Source of the DNA: Siphonodentalium dalli
Lineage: Eukaryota; Mollusca; Scaphopoda; Gadilida; Siphonodentaliidae
Direction: 5' to 3'
DNA: 64,000 bases
Assembly (NCBI GenBank): GCA_032622095.1
Contig: CP136066.1
Coordinates: 156,821,152 to 156,885,151 of the forward strand
Of this stretch, positions 1 to 12,400 are shown piece after piece. Each line of letters begins with the position of its first letter. Positions within the stretch are counted from its first letter, which is position 1. Under the pieces are notes generated by a model, which saw only the letters and a list, made by a program, of their open reading frames with translations, had not been told where the DNA came from and did no database searches. The position numbers were made by a program, and so were the translations under genes.

Positions 1-258
1 TCGATTATGCAATGTGTCGTCTGCCAGTTTGGGGATCGATATAGAGAAACTAAACTAAAAAAGAAATAGAATCTATGCGAAGAAGTTTCTACAGAAATTT
101 GATAATAAAGAAACGTTCCAGAGAAGATGAGGCCTGAGCAGAATGTTGCGGGATAGCGTCACTAAATTCACCCTCTGGGGACCTCATGGTGCAAATGACA
201 GGCACACTAAACTCAGGCTTGCTTCTATGATATTCCGCAGTCGAAATACATATCACAT

Positions 259-472
259 ACAGTAATGCTCTAATTAATCGACCTCTTAACCAAAGAAGAA
301 TTATGGGTAACTTTTCAGGATTTAGTCGGAAATATGGCTTGTTGGATTCATCGGAAAGCTCTCCCCGAGAGCTTTCCGATGAATGGCAACAAGCCATATT
401 TCCGACTAAATCCTGAAAAGTTACCCATAATTCTGCTTTGGTTAAGAGGTCGATTAATTAGAGCATTACTGT
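259..472. mobile_element. 214-bp foldback MITE, copy 1
   Basis: The sequence ACAGTAATGCTC at the left end is mirrored by GAGCATTACTGT at the right, and the arms pair almost perfectly through about 100 bp, leaving a short loop near the repeated GAAAGCTCTC motif. The spurious reading frames here are palindrome translations. The same element recurs near 4170 and 38961. It has no coding capacity, so it is a non-autonomous element. Confidence 0.85.
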
Positions 473-939
473 ACTCCTATTATTTTATCTGTCCACATTT
501 CCCAATCTTCTGTTTCTGATTATTCTGTAATCTGGAAGTTGTAAAAACTGGTGCCCCTATCCCTTTTGAGAACTTAACTTTCAATTTCCTCTTCATTGTA
601 TTTGTTATTATGTAGGAGACACAAATAAAATATGTTTAAACTATATATACCATTCAAAAAGCTTTATAACGCTTTATCAATGGTAGCCAAAGTGCCTCCT
701 TTGTGGCTGTTGGTGTGTGAATACATAATAATGGTATCATGTATATCAAGTGGTCGACTCAAATGTCTGCCATTGAATTGGCCATTTTTCTCAACCGTGT
801 GCCATTCATTTGAGGATTGATATAAAGTGGCATGCACAATTGATATATGTGCAGGCAATATTATGTTTACCATGGTTGTGTTATACCGCCATGACCAAAG
901 GAAATAGTGTGTATACTGGATTACATACATCCGACCTTC
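473..939. other. No recognisable feature
   Basis: AT-rich sequence between the foldback and the trimeric repeat. Open frames are short and overlap on both strands; no splice-bounded exon or known domain was seen. Confidence 0.4.
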
Positions 940-1400
940 CGTCCGTCAATCTGTCAGTCTGAGCAGATATCTCAACCACCGGTTGACAGCATAATGAAAT
1001 TTTGTATGGATGCTCACTACTATGAGGATATCCAATGTGGTGTTCCATTCTAGATTTAGTTATTCATCTTTGTTTATCTGGAAATGTTGGGGTTTTTTCC
1101 ACCCAAGAAGATATCTCAAACATACAATGTAGGTTGTCGGATCTCAATGAAATTTGGTATGGATGTTCACCACTATGAGGACATTCAACTGAGTGTTCAA
1201 TCGTTTTGTTCATGTTTTCTGTTCTAGAGTTATTCATCTTCGTTTATCTGGAATTGTTGGGGGTGTTTTTGTCCGTCCAAGCAGATATCTCAACCATAGG
1301 TTGTCGATCTCAATGAAATTTGGTATGGAGATTCACCGCTATGATGACATTCAACGGAGTGTGCAATCTTTTTCTTCAGGTTTTCCGTCCAAGAGTTAAC
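940..1400 (+). repeat. Tandem repeat of about 160-170 bp, three diverged units
   Basis: Each unit carries AGATATCTCAACCA, then a GTTGTCGGATCTCAATGAAATTTGGTAT-like core and TTCACCACTATGAGGA, followed by TTATTCATCTTCGTTTATCTGGAA. Units begin near 960, 1105 and 1280. The TGAAATTTGGTATGGA core resembles the larger satellites further right in the window. Confidence 0.75.
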
Positions 1401-1410
1401 CCATTCAAAA

Positions 1411-2860
1411 ATATGTCTGATTTGCGGAGGGAGAATGTGATGCCAAGGAGGGTAATGAATCGGGTTTCCAATTAATTTATCGTATATGACGTCTATGCAA
1501 CCCCCCTTATTTCCAATCCAAACTACAAACGTTTTTGTTGTAATTGACATCTAGCCTTGACCTGAAACAATCTGGAACTTTACTAGCAGCAGAAATGTAC
1601 GTGTTCCACCCAAACGAAGGGTAATAGTAATATGTATAGGGTTGTCGGGGGGGGGGGGTACGAGTAGGTGATTTCTACATGCACCCGGTCTATATTGTCA
1701 TAGTGAATTCAGCAATATGTTCCTGTCGTTAGTCCACCGATAAAACTGACAGATATTATTGCAAAACTTGTGACGATATTAAACAACCAGTTACACGGAT
1801 TTAATCCGTGATCATGCATCCTGGAGTCTTAATTCCAACGATCCACATATATCATCTTATGTATTTTTGTGAAAGCTGTTGCACTGTTAGCTATTGTTAT
1901 GGGCATGAGGCATAATCATTCTCATGTCTGTATGCATTGTATACACCTGTATATTTCGTCGCGCGTGTCCTGTAAATACCTTAGCATCAATTCCGCGCGC
2001 CGAGTACAAACGCTCTCACCTGACTGCACCTTAATTATTTCATACAGGTAACTGTATAATGTAAGGGTTTATTTCCGAATTTAGATAGCGCTATTCTGTG
2101 CTGCGGCTGTGCAGTCAATGGGCAAATATTCGCTTCTTATCAAGGCGACCCAGATATGTCCACCAACACAAAATGACAAACAGGTATGACAATTTACCTG
2201 AATTGACGATCGCATTAGGCCGGTTTTTGCGGATACTACATAATTCCTAATGATTTATAAACCTGTGGTTGGTGATTACGTCGCGTTATAGTCAACCTGA
2301 ACACAGTTTTGACCTCAGGATATACATCGGTCGATAGTGTTCTACAGTTTAAGGAGAAGCTGCTTAAGGGAGGATTACATGAGGTGGCATTTGCCATCTA
2401 TTTGTGATTGTAATTGATAAACAATAGTGCCGTAAAGAGTTGGCAGACAGAATGCAATGATCATTTTTGGAGATATACATATCACCATAAACGTGAGTAT
2501 AAACGCTCTTTGAATATGTAAATGTCGAATGCCGATGTATTTTTTTTAGATAAGTTTGCTGGTTTCTATATTATGTTTAAAGATGTTTTGTCTATATTCT
2601 CAGAACTTCCCAACACAGACTCTTTAATTTATGTCTAGATTCGGTGGAATAAAGTAAGAGAAACCAGTCTCTATGATATAAATTTTCCACATTTTACTTC
2701 GAACTTGGACAGAAAATGTAGCTATTTTTTTGTTTAGAAAATTACGTTTTTCGACGGTGATGTGCGTATGTTTTTTGATAGTCAATCTCTTAAAACGTTA
2801 GGTGAAATATGTGTAATGATAATAATGCAAACGCACATGTCTTCACGACAAGTTTCATAC
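1411..2860. other. No recognisable feature
   Basis: Apart from a run of G near 1647 nothing stands out. No frame has a credible domain or paired splice sites. Confidence 0.4.
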
Positions 2861-2861
2861 A

Positions 2862-2862
2862 A

Positions 2863-2896
<34 letters not shown>

Positions 2897-2963
2897 TTGT
2901 TGTTTTTGTTCTTGCTGTTCTTGTTGTTCTTGTTGTTGTCGTCGTCGTCGTCGTTGTCGTCTT
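2862..2963 (+). repeat. (GTT)n/(GTC)n microsatellite
   Basis: A run of GTT with interspersed TTC and CTT changes to a GTC run at its right end. The glutamine-rich frame read on the minus strand and the leucine-rich frame on the plus strand are products of this microsatellite. Confidence 0.9.
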
Positions 2964-2965
2964 GA

Positions 2966-4167
2966 TTTGTTTCTAAAAAAATTCACATGGAATCCGGAAA
3001 AAATCGTTAAGATGCATTTTACTGCCAAATATGATGAAAATGTTTCTTTTTGGAATGTGCATCTGGTGCACACATAACCTTGAATTATTCTACCATGTAA
3101 AGTTTCTGACCATGTGACTCTCATTTCATGGTCTCAAGTATTCAAACATTCATTATTTCGGTTTTGTCTTTGGAACTTATTTTATTTGCATAAAATACGA
3201 AATTAATTGGTGCACAATGTTTTGTAAAACTTATGGAGCCCCTCTCCCGATACAATAGTATGAAATTCACATGTTACAATATGTCAAATTGACGACATAA
3301 ACCTATCGTTACATAGCGGTAGGATTTCAAATTTGTACTGTCTTCGAGAGAGATTTCTCGTTTCTATTTCTTTGCATTGTATTATCTGGTGATAATACTC
3401 TCTATATCACCCCTGGTCAAGTGGTCCTGCTATTCTATTATGGTGCAGGTGGGTCATGTGAAGTGCTGTGATGTTGGTAGGGCAAACTGATGCCGTTACG
3501 AAAAAGTACCGTTATTTTTTCTAAAGTTGTAATTTTCGCGGTGTTTGGCTAATCCGAGCGATTTGAGAAAAAGTCAGCGTCTGTATGAAACATTCAAGAA
3601 GATTTGCAACAACTAACACAACCATGCAAGTATATTAATCGCAATATATATGTTTTTGAAAGTTTGATACATATAATGGATTTTTCTGGATAATTAAGTT
3701 CAGATTATTCGAACAACGCGAAAATGACAACTTAAAAAAAATAGCTGTAATTTTTCTTAACAACAGTTTTGCCTCTACAGTATCGTAGCAGGACCAATTG
3801 ACCAGGGTGGACATATATATCTTAAATTGTGTCCAGAACGGCTTGTTATCGATATATGTGAATATTGCTTCAATTTGCCCTTAAACCGAGTGATATCAGT
3901 TTACATCACAAATCCGGTTAATATCACGTTACGACATCACAAATCCGAGTAATATTGATTTACGCCATGCCTTAATCTACTTCACTGCTAAATAATGTAT
4001 AGATATAACTTTTTTTGATGTCACTCATTTGAAAGAGTTGTCAGTTACCTCGAGCTGATAACGGTCCTAACATCAAACCAACCAAGTAATATCCTCTAAA
4101 TATACTATAATTATATACATGTACAGTTTTGATGTTGGTCTGAGTCTGCTTTGAAAGTAAGCACAGG
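2966..4167. other. No recognisable feature
   Basis: Intergenic sequence. Short TCACAAATCCG-type motifs repeat near 3900-3960, but no gene or clear element boundary was seen. Confidence 0.35.
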
Positions 4168-4168
4168 T

Positions 4169-4382
4169 AGTTAATGCTCTAAGTAATCGACTTATTAACC
4201 ACAGCAGAATTATGGGTAACTTTTCAGGATTTAGTCGGAAATATGGCTTGTTGCCATTCATCGGAAAGCTCTCGGGAGAGCTTTCCGATTAATGGCAACA
4301 AGCCATATTTCCGACTAAATCCTGAAAAGTTACCCATAATTCTGCTGTGGTTAAGAAGTTGATTACTTAGAGCATTACTGTA
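4169..4382. mobile_element. 214-bp foldback MITE, copy 2
   Basis: Near-identical arms to the element at 259, ending in GAGCATTACTGTA, with the same GAAAGCTCTC loop. Arms differ by only a few bases, so the element can fold into a long hairpin. Confidence 0.85.
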
Positions 4383-5940
4383 GTTAGATTTGTATATTTG
4401 GATTTCAATTGTGTCCATTTGTGAGATATCTGCACAGATTAAATTGAAATATATAAGCGGAGGGAAAACGCATTCAACAGCATAATAAGTAGGGTTTGAG
4501 ACGCTTATAGTCGCATCAACATATCATATATGGCTGTGGGATGTATTTATGCATGCTACGGGGTATAAGTTATTCCACACAACAGTTCAGTTATGATTAT
4601 TTTGAAATTTTCGTGAGTGAGTTTCTCAATATTCTAGACACATTAATACAGCTCTTGTCGTCTTCATGCGACCCCTATAATGTTATCAGTTAAATCGGGT
4701 GGGCTGCTGTAATAATATAATTCCATTTGACATGCTCTATTTACCACCCCATGACTATACCGGCTGTTTTCAATTCCGCCTGACTCAACATTGTCACAGG
4801 ATGGTCTGTGGTAGACACATACCACTATAACAGTAACAATTGACAAGTCATAAATGTTAAAGACATGGATGATTCTCATCGCATCCATTAGTATCGATGT
4901 ATCACATTGCTACCCGGTGAACTACCTGATGTTCAGTCTGTTATCGTAAAAATAAGCACAATATTACGGGCTTATTTTGAATGTCGCGTTTTAGGCACAT
5001 ATAGAGCTTATTGGAGGAAAAAAATACGTGTCGTTCAAAATAAGCACACATAGAGCTGATTTAAATACGAAATAAACTCATATAGGTACTATTTAAACTA
5101 CATTTCTCATCGACACGACTTACCAGATTAACGCTCTCTATAATGTATGTTCACTGTGGCCCGCGCCATTCAACGGAATAACGGGAATAAGCTTATTTCA
5201 TAATCAAATAAGTCCAATATGAACCTATGTGAATATTTGGGTCCTACATGAACCTATTTGCAGGAAGATACGTAGACATGTTATCCTTACAACAATTTCA
5301 ATGCAAAGTGGGTGGGTGGGTGTTATTGGTGGATACGGAGCTGTTGTCGTCGTGGCACATTGTGTGAAGCGGTTCACACTAAATGTGCCCCAACGACCAC
5401 AGCGCCGTCATGGTATCCCCCAATAACACACACCAATACATTCATTACATTTGTATAGTGTGTTTGATTATTTACACCCATAAAAAGTTGAAAGTATTCT
5501 TATTTATTTTTACAAAATCTGCCGAGAATTTGAGACTATAGTGAGCCCACGCAGCACATTAAGTCAACCCAATATAATATTTACAAGCACTTAGCAACGG
5601 TAACGTGTTCGATATTAATAACTGGCTTCAGATGCAATTTGGCCGAACCTTTAAAAGCACGCCAAATCATTCTGCTGGTCGCTTTTAGTGATTAGGTCAG
5701 ATTGTATCAACAATTTGTGACTAGTGTTCGTGTTACAGTATATGTGTCATTGGGGGGGGGGGTATGTGTGTTATTGTGATATGAAATTTGAACGCCAAAA
5801 ACAAATATGTTCGATATTCCTATTTTTACAGTATCCGATATGAGTTGTTGGGATAGCTCATAATAAGTTTAATAACTTTTAGGAAAATATAGGAAAAAAC
5901 GAATGGTGAAATTGCCAGGCCTGATATATTTTCGAGCACA
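4383..5940. other. Mostly featureless, with a relic of an AATAAGC repeat
   Basis: The stretch 4940-5290 carries motifs (ATAAGCACAATA, CACATAGAGCTTATT, GTCCAATATGAACCTAT) that recur near 18340-18420 and 26200-26560, partly inverted, so it is an old dispersed repeat. A G-run lies near 5752. No gene was seen. Confidence 0.45.
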
Positions 5941-5981
5941 TTATCGCGTATATATACGTTCCTTATCTGGAATATATAAGT

Positions 5982-6115
5982 GAAGGGTGGCTGAAGGATG
6001 GGGTGACTGAAGGAGGGGGTGACCGAAGGAGGGTGACTGAAGGGGGTGGCCGAAGGAGGGTAGCTGAAGGAGGGGTGACTGAAGGATGGATGGCCGAAGG
6101 AGGGTGGCTGAAGTT
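5982..6115 (+). repeat. Minisatellite with GGTGACTGAAGGAGG units
   Basis: About nine imperfect units of roughly 12-18 bp built on TGACTGAAGGAGGG. Both strands read open through it as Arg/Gly- or Pro/Ser-rich low complexity, which explains the short frames there. Confidence 0.85.
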
Positions 6116-6740
6116 CGAGGTTATTCGAGTTGACTTGATCATAATCAGGTACCGTGCTTGTCTTGTATCTGATGACAATTTTAGTTCTTAATCATCCCTA
6201 AAATCATCACGGTGAAAATTTACATCGAATAGAACATAACTGCATGCACCGCCATGTTTGTGTTAAGACGGGTGCTTATATGGTGCTTACATAAGTTACA
6301 TTGAAATGACCTAGAAGGAAGTAAAACCACAAATGCGTAGGTTGCTGACTTCAAAACAACATCAACACTTTGCTGTGCGTATTGTTAAATATAGTTGTGT
6401 TGACATAACTAACTCAGACTGTTTAACCATGCACGGTGTCACTCCTGGGGGTTTTGAATATGGAGACGTGCTTTCGTGCACCTTCAGTCTGGAATATTAT
6501 ATGTATTTCTTGGAACCAATTCAAAACCGAAAATGTTACCATGGCATGCATGATTTATCGCTTTAGGTATGTATAATGGTGTTGAGGTTGGTTGCCCGCA
6601 CACAAATATGACTGTCTATTATCTATATATATATCTTATCATTATCGTATAGCCCTCTTATTTCCTCTGTCGAATGGCATGACCTCATGTGTCGTGCTAT
6701 TTTTCGCTCAGTTTTAAATAGTACATGTACTGCGCGAATT

Positions 6741-7197
6741 CAAAGGTACTCAATCCGATCAGACGGTCCCCATATCATCAAGTTACAACATCAACAACAT
6801 TTCTACAAAATAAGCTTTAGTTATCAGAATCGATTAATTACAACAAAATAATGCTAACCGCTGTCAACTATGGTATCAAATTTCCCAAAACGAGTTATTT
6901 ATCAACATGTTGTTCAACGAAATATGGCCGTATTATCACTTGGGTATAATATCACGAAATTTGGCCGTATTACCACTTGATTTTAGAGTTATCCATCTTC
7001 ATCCGCAATTTTGTCCGAGACCGTCGGTTTGACGACTTTTTTCTGGGCCACATTTCGAGAAATAAAAATTTTCAAAAATCGATATCTTATCACTGAGCTT
7101 TGATGGGTGGGTTCCTCGACTCTAATCAAATATTTATCACTCCTGAAGCCAAAGAAATAGAAATTTGTGAGCGTTAATTCGGATTATGCAACTTTAA
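6741..7197 (+). mobile_element. TTAA-type MITE with GGTACTCAATCCGAT end, copy 1
   Basis: Left end reads AAAGGTACTCAATCCGATC; right end reads CGGATTATGCAACTTTAA. The interior is shared with copies near 45811 and 48848 (TATCAGAATCGATTAATT, TTCATCCGCAATTT, GATGGGTGGGTTCCTCGA). There is no coding capacity. Termini resemble those of the copies at 30808, 37592 and 53767. Confidence 0.75.
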
Positions 7198-7480
7198 ATA
7201 CGAGTAAGCTATATGAGTTGACCTTAATTTACATGCCATATTAAGCTGGCGAGGGTACGAAATGACTTACTGATCCCAGGTTAGATCTTCTATATGCCAT
7301 AGTTTAAAGTCACATGGCGGTTTGCGCTCAAAAATACACCTAATAATATTCGCCTTTGAATGTTTCCCGGTATCAATTTAGGTCGATAAATACTAAAAAA
7401 TTGAACTGCCTTTATATTGGCATTATATATGTCCCAGAAAGACACATTGACGTCATAAAAAATCAGGCAATTCTTCAAGG

Positions 7481-8046
7481 GTTGTCCACTTATAAATGGA
7501 CAATCGGTACCTAAAATGGTCATTAATAAATGGACAATCCAACCACGCGTGGCACGCGAGCTTGGGATTGTCCACTAAATGAAGACATGTTTTGGTAATC
7601 CTGCACGTTAGCTTCATATTTAATATGAAGGGCAATAACTCTATAAATAATATTAATTTGCTAAATAACGGTGATTTGTATGAGAAGAAGTGTTTTTGAC
7701 GAAATAACGGAGATATTTGAAGAAGAGTTGTTGACGAAATAACGGAAATATTCGAAGAAGTGTTTTTAAAGAGCGTACCTCCCAATGGAAGAATTTGACT
7801 TATATTTCACAAAAGTTGATCTGTTGTGGTGTTGCAAATTTCTCACACAAATCACCTTCATTTAGAAAATGTACATTCTTTATAGAGTTATTACCCTTCA
7901 GATTTAATATGAAGCTAACATGCACGATTATCTATATATGTCTTGATTTAGTGGACAATCCCAAGCTCGCGTGCCACGCGTGGTCGGATTGTCCATTTAT
8001 TAACGACCATTTTAGGTACCGATTGTCCATTTATAAGTGGACAATC
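7481..8046. mobile_element. Long-TIR foldback element of about 566 bp
   Basis: The left arm from 7481 (GTTGTCCACTTATAAATGG) is the inverse of the right arm ending at 8046. The arms carry GGACAATC motifs several times and a CACGCGTGGCACGCGAGCTT segment and extend about 180 bp. The unpaired middle repeats GAAGAAGTG. Frames on the two strands encode the same peptide because the arms are inverted copies, not because they are genes. Confidence 0.8.
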
Positions 8047-8394
8047 TTATGCGCATTAGGTGTAAAAAATACAACTATGAACACGATGTTTGGGTCCCAA
8101 AAAACAACCCAGCCATTTGCACGACTTGGAACAGTCTATTCCTAATATAGTAGAAAGAGCTTTTATTTCACTTCTGGGCGAAAAATTGAAAACAGCTGGG
8201 AAATGGTAAACGAAATTTGGAAACAATCATTGGATCATAGATATATTTGATTAGATAACAAAATAATAATCGACAAATTCTAGTCGAAAGTGGGGCATAA
8301 CTCCGTCAGAAATGGTCGGACCGAACCTAAATTAGAACTTGATCTGTATTTTCATGTGATTAATCCACTCGGTTAAATACTAAATTTTAAAGTT

Positions 8395-8700
8395 ATCAGA
8401 TAATCATAACTGGAGTTATCATCCGGACAACAAAATAATCAGCAAATTCTCAGTCGAAAGGGGGCGTGACTCCGCAAGGAAATTGTTGGACCGGGTCCAA
8501 ATTCGAAGGTTTCATGACATTCTCACACGAAGGACAAATATAAAATTTCATCAAATTATTTGGAATACTATTCAAAGTATCATCTGGACAACATACGGCG
8601 GACGCACATACGGACGGACGGACGGATGGACACCGCTCATTTCTATAGTCCCCGAATACGAATCGAAGACACCTGTCGAGAACGCTTCTATCAATTAATA
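8395..8700 (+). repeat. GGAC-tract repeat, copy 1
   Basis: Contains ACTGGAGTTATCATCCGGAC, GGACCGGGTCCAAATTCG, a (GGAC)n tract and ACCGCTCATTTCTATAGTCC. The same order is found near 18540-18880 and 22416-22757, so this is one dispersed repeat family, SINE-like in size. No tRNA-like head was recognised. Confidence 0.7.
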
Positions 8701-8736
8701 TTTTATTTAACCCTTTACCCAACAGAACGGCCCTGT

Positions 8737-8802
8737 GCCAATGCATTCTCTTATATATGCGAGTCGACCATAGGTATATTTATATAAGAGAATGCATTGG
8801 CT
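8737..8802. repeat. Short hairpin element, family CCAATGCATTCTCTTATATA
   Basis: The arm GCCAATGCATTCTCTTATAT is followed, after a short GAGTCGACC loop, by its inverse ATATAAGAGAATGCATTGGC. A TTTAACCCTTTACCCAAC motif sits about 30 bp to the left, as at other copies of this hairpin. Confidence 0.85.
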
Positions 8803-9429
8803 TAACACATTACAAATCGCGACCTGATTTCCATTCTGTTCTAAGTGCATTTTTTGTGTTTCCGAGTAAATCGATTTTTAAATTTCAAAGTTCTGGCAAT
8901 TGGTTGTTATTAGACTTATGGTGGATATCCTGGTATCTGCCGAGAAAACAGTATTCATTCTGCCAATAACCATCAACTTCGATAAGGAGATGCTCTTTCT
9001 TATATGATATTTTGACCAGATTCAGGAGGTGGGGTGCGATTTTTTGCATTTAGCACAATATGGACTCAGTCTAAACTCTTAGTAGAATATTTTTCGTGGG
9101 ACACTATGGAAACGGAAATTATTTCAGGACCGGTCTGTTCCAAGTGGTGATTATAAAAGAGATAATACGCACTTGGGACAACATGAAGAAATATTTAGTC
9201 TCAATTTACCGTATAACATGATAGAATTAGAGATTACAATGTGAGCAGAGTGTGATATGTGCGCTCTTTGGAAAAGTTAGCCAGCACATCGACATAGAAA
9301 CAAGCATTTTGAATTGGTGTTGTATGGAAAGCACGCGACTCTTGATGATATATTGCATACGTAATGTTGATATGGCTTCATGGAATGTACTCTTCGTTAA
9401 TGTTACATTGCGAATTTGACGCGTATATA

Positions 9430-12400
9430 TTAGTCCAGGAGATATTGGTCGACATCTGCACCCCCCAGGACTCAAATTCACCCCACTAATTTTCTTTCTT
9501 AATGTCTCCTCTAATTTGTTTCGGTTGTTAACAAGAAAAAAAGTGGCCGCAGAGACTCCAGACAAGATGGCGTCCATCGTGGCGGCCGTTTTGTTTATAT
9601 GCATCAGGTCTCTTTGATCGCCATTATAGTAAAGATGATATAAAAAGCGGTCTTGTTTTCCGCTCGATTTGTTATGCTAATATACAACCCTCACAAATTA
9701 GCCAAAAGTCCGACACCAGAATCCAATATGGCGGCCAAGATGGCCTCCGAAATGTGAATATATGCTAATTTTCTTACATTTTACCACCTTTCGTTTGTCT
9801 CTATGGGAAAATATTGGCATCTTGGCGTGAATTTATACATTTATCGTATAGAAGAGTCATTGACGAACACAATGGGATCATAATATACATTCATAGCGGG
9901 ATATTTTTGTCCAATAACACGTTTCCCAAATGCCGGTATAATAGGTCAAAGCCGAATCAACACTAATAACGCGATGTAATGTTTCGAATCAATGAAAGTT
10001 ATTGCTATCATAATAACACCCATGCATATATATGTGCAGGAGATACTCGAGCTAGGATTCCTCTTATACCTGAGTTGTGGAATATTTATCCAAATCCAAG
10101 ACGGCGGCCAAAATGGCCACCAGAAATAGAAAAATCGCTGATTTTAACATCAGTGAGCGTCACGACAACTCCACACTTGTTAACTATTGTGAGTTGGTAA
10201 CACTTATGCGAAGTACTTTCATTATACCACATCCAAATAAAAGTTCCCCAGATCTAAAATGGCGCCCACAATGGCGGAAAGATTTTGAAAAATCACCGAA
10301 ATTCCCTCATATTTACATCATTGGGCATTATTTTCGAGACAACTGCACACATGCAGACAGTTGATTTGGAAATACTGAGGTGAAGTAATTACCTTGTATC
10401 TCATACAATAAATTGTTTTCCAAATCGAAGATGGCGGCCAAAATGGAGACCGAAATTTGTAATCAAGCTCACATTCCTTTACTTTCTTACGATGGTCGTT
10501 ATTGTTACGCGAATTCTGCCCACAATTACATGTTCATATGGAAAATTGATATGAAGTATTCATTTGAGTTTGGCAAACTCTCACAGTCAAGATGGTGGCC
10601 AAACTGGCGGCCAGAAATTGAAAAGAAGTCGATATTATCACATACTAATTTCAACTTTTTGTCATTATATCGATACGTATGTACGACACTGTACATACTA
10701 TAGGCCATTTATTAGTTTCAACATAAGTCGTAGAAAGATGAAAACCCACAATTAATCATCGCGATGTGGCATTTCGAAATGCATTGTCCACCATAAGCGC
10801 CCATGATGGCCGTTTAGGTGCGCCAAATAGTCTCTTCGTCAGATTAATATATCTCTCTCACACCATCACAGTATTCTACACTTCTTTTTAGAAAGGTCCC
10901 ACTAATCGGAATATTTCAAACAATACATATGCCGGTGTCCAGCTCACGTGTTTGTCTCGAACACTGGGAATTCTTATCCTTAATCTTGGCGATCTTCATT
11001 CGTGGTATAGGTTATGGTATAATTCAGATGCTACATATGGGATCTGAGCGTTATTTTGTGCAATAAACTAGAAATGAATGTGGTCGATGCAATTACTAGC
11101 TTTCAGAAGGACCTCGCTATCTGCGTATGTTCAGCTTTGGTGACCTAATGGGGATAACAACATATACACCTGATGATCTTACCAAACAGACACTTCTCAA
11201 TATATGGTTCATCAATTCACATACTCATCTAATGCACTGACGTACCCGGACAACTTATGTATATGGCTTCGAATGTTGAAAGCCAGACATTTGACGGATG
11301 CCTTTCTGCTAAGGCGTAAAAGACCATAATGCATAACATACCCACACGTCTTGACCATGAACAAAACAAAAATCTTGTTGCGTACAGCAATTGTCTCACC
11401 GACCAAATTCAAGCAGATAATAACAATACGCACGGTGCTAGTTTGTGGGCATGTGTCATGATAGTGGAAATGAAATTGGACCATGACTGCACCACCCTTC
11501 TTTGGGTATGTTTTAGATTCAGACATGATCTCATGTGTGGCTTTGCAAGGGTGAACTGTTCAATACGAAGAACATCCAGAGGAATGTTACGTTGATGAGA
11601 TCTTGCATTCAGTTCAACACACGTTGGGTACACCAAGTGATTTCTTGGCAACATCACCATTCCGACCATTTTACCATGGCCAATTTATTTCATTCCCACT
11701 ATCATGGCGTATGTCCACAAACTAACACCGCGAGTATTGTTCTTCTCTGCTGGGAGCTATTCGACGAGACGACTGCGGGACATCACACAGTTTCCTTAGG
11801 ATCATGGTCAAGAAGTGTGGGTAGTCGGTACATTATGGTCTTCTCCTTAGCAGATATACATCTGTCCAAGAGAATGAGACGACTAGCAACATTCGAAACA
11901 ATGCCGAAGTTGTCCACGTATTGCAATGCGTTCGCTAAGTTTGTGAGTTGACGAACCATCTATTGAGAAGTTACTAGCTAATTGGTTCGCCAGGTGTACA
12001 TGTCGTTACCCCCATGTGGTATGAGACACATACATAGACATGACATTTTGCAAGCTTTTATACTCATCGACCATATGCCTTTCTAGTTCAAGATGACGCA
12101 CAAATCCCATATTTAGCATATTTAAAATCGTAAGCTAGACACCGGAGAATGAATTGTTTGAAACGTTATGATTAGAGGGACCCTTCTCCCAGGAGGTTTT
12201 GAATACTTTGTCGGTGTGAGCGACCCAGATTTACCAGACAAAGAAATGGAAGCTGGTCCAGATAATTATGGACGTGATGTGGCAAATCAGAATCTGTTAT
12301 CAGGTAATTGTTGTAATATTACTATTCGGCGCTCCTACGGTTACGGCAATTGTCGGTGCTAAGTGGAGAATGGATTTCGAAATGCCACATCGCGATATTA

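Noticed and set aside
2855-3124. Glutamine-rich frame on the minus strand
   Set aside because: Translation of the (GTT)n microsatellite; no surrounding gene structure.
11212-11951. Two similar frames on opposite strands (FHFHYH and FHSHYH peptides) that suggested a duplicated gene
   Set aside because: They lie at mirrored positions in the giant palindrome; similarity comes from the arms, and both are interrupted at once outside the frame.
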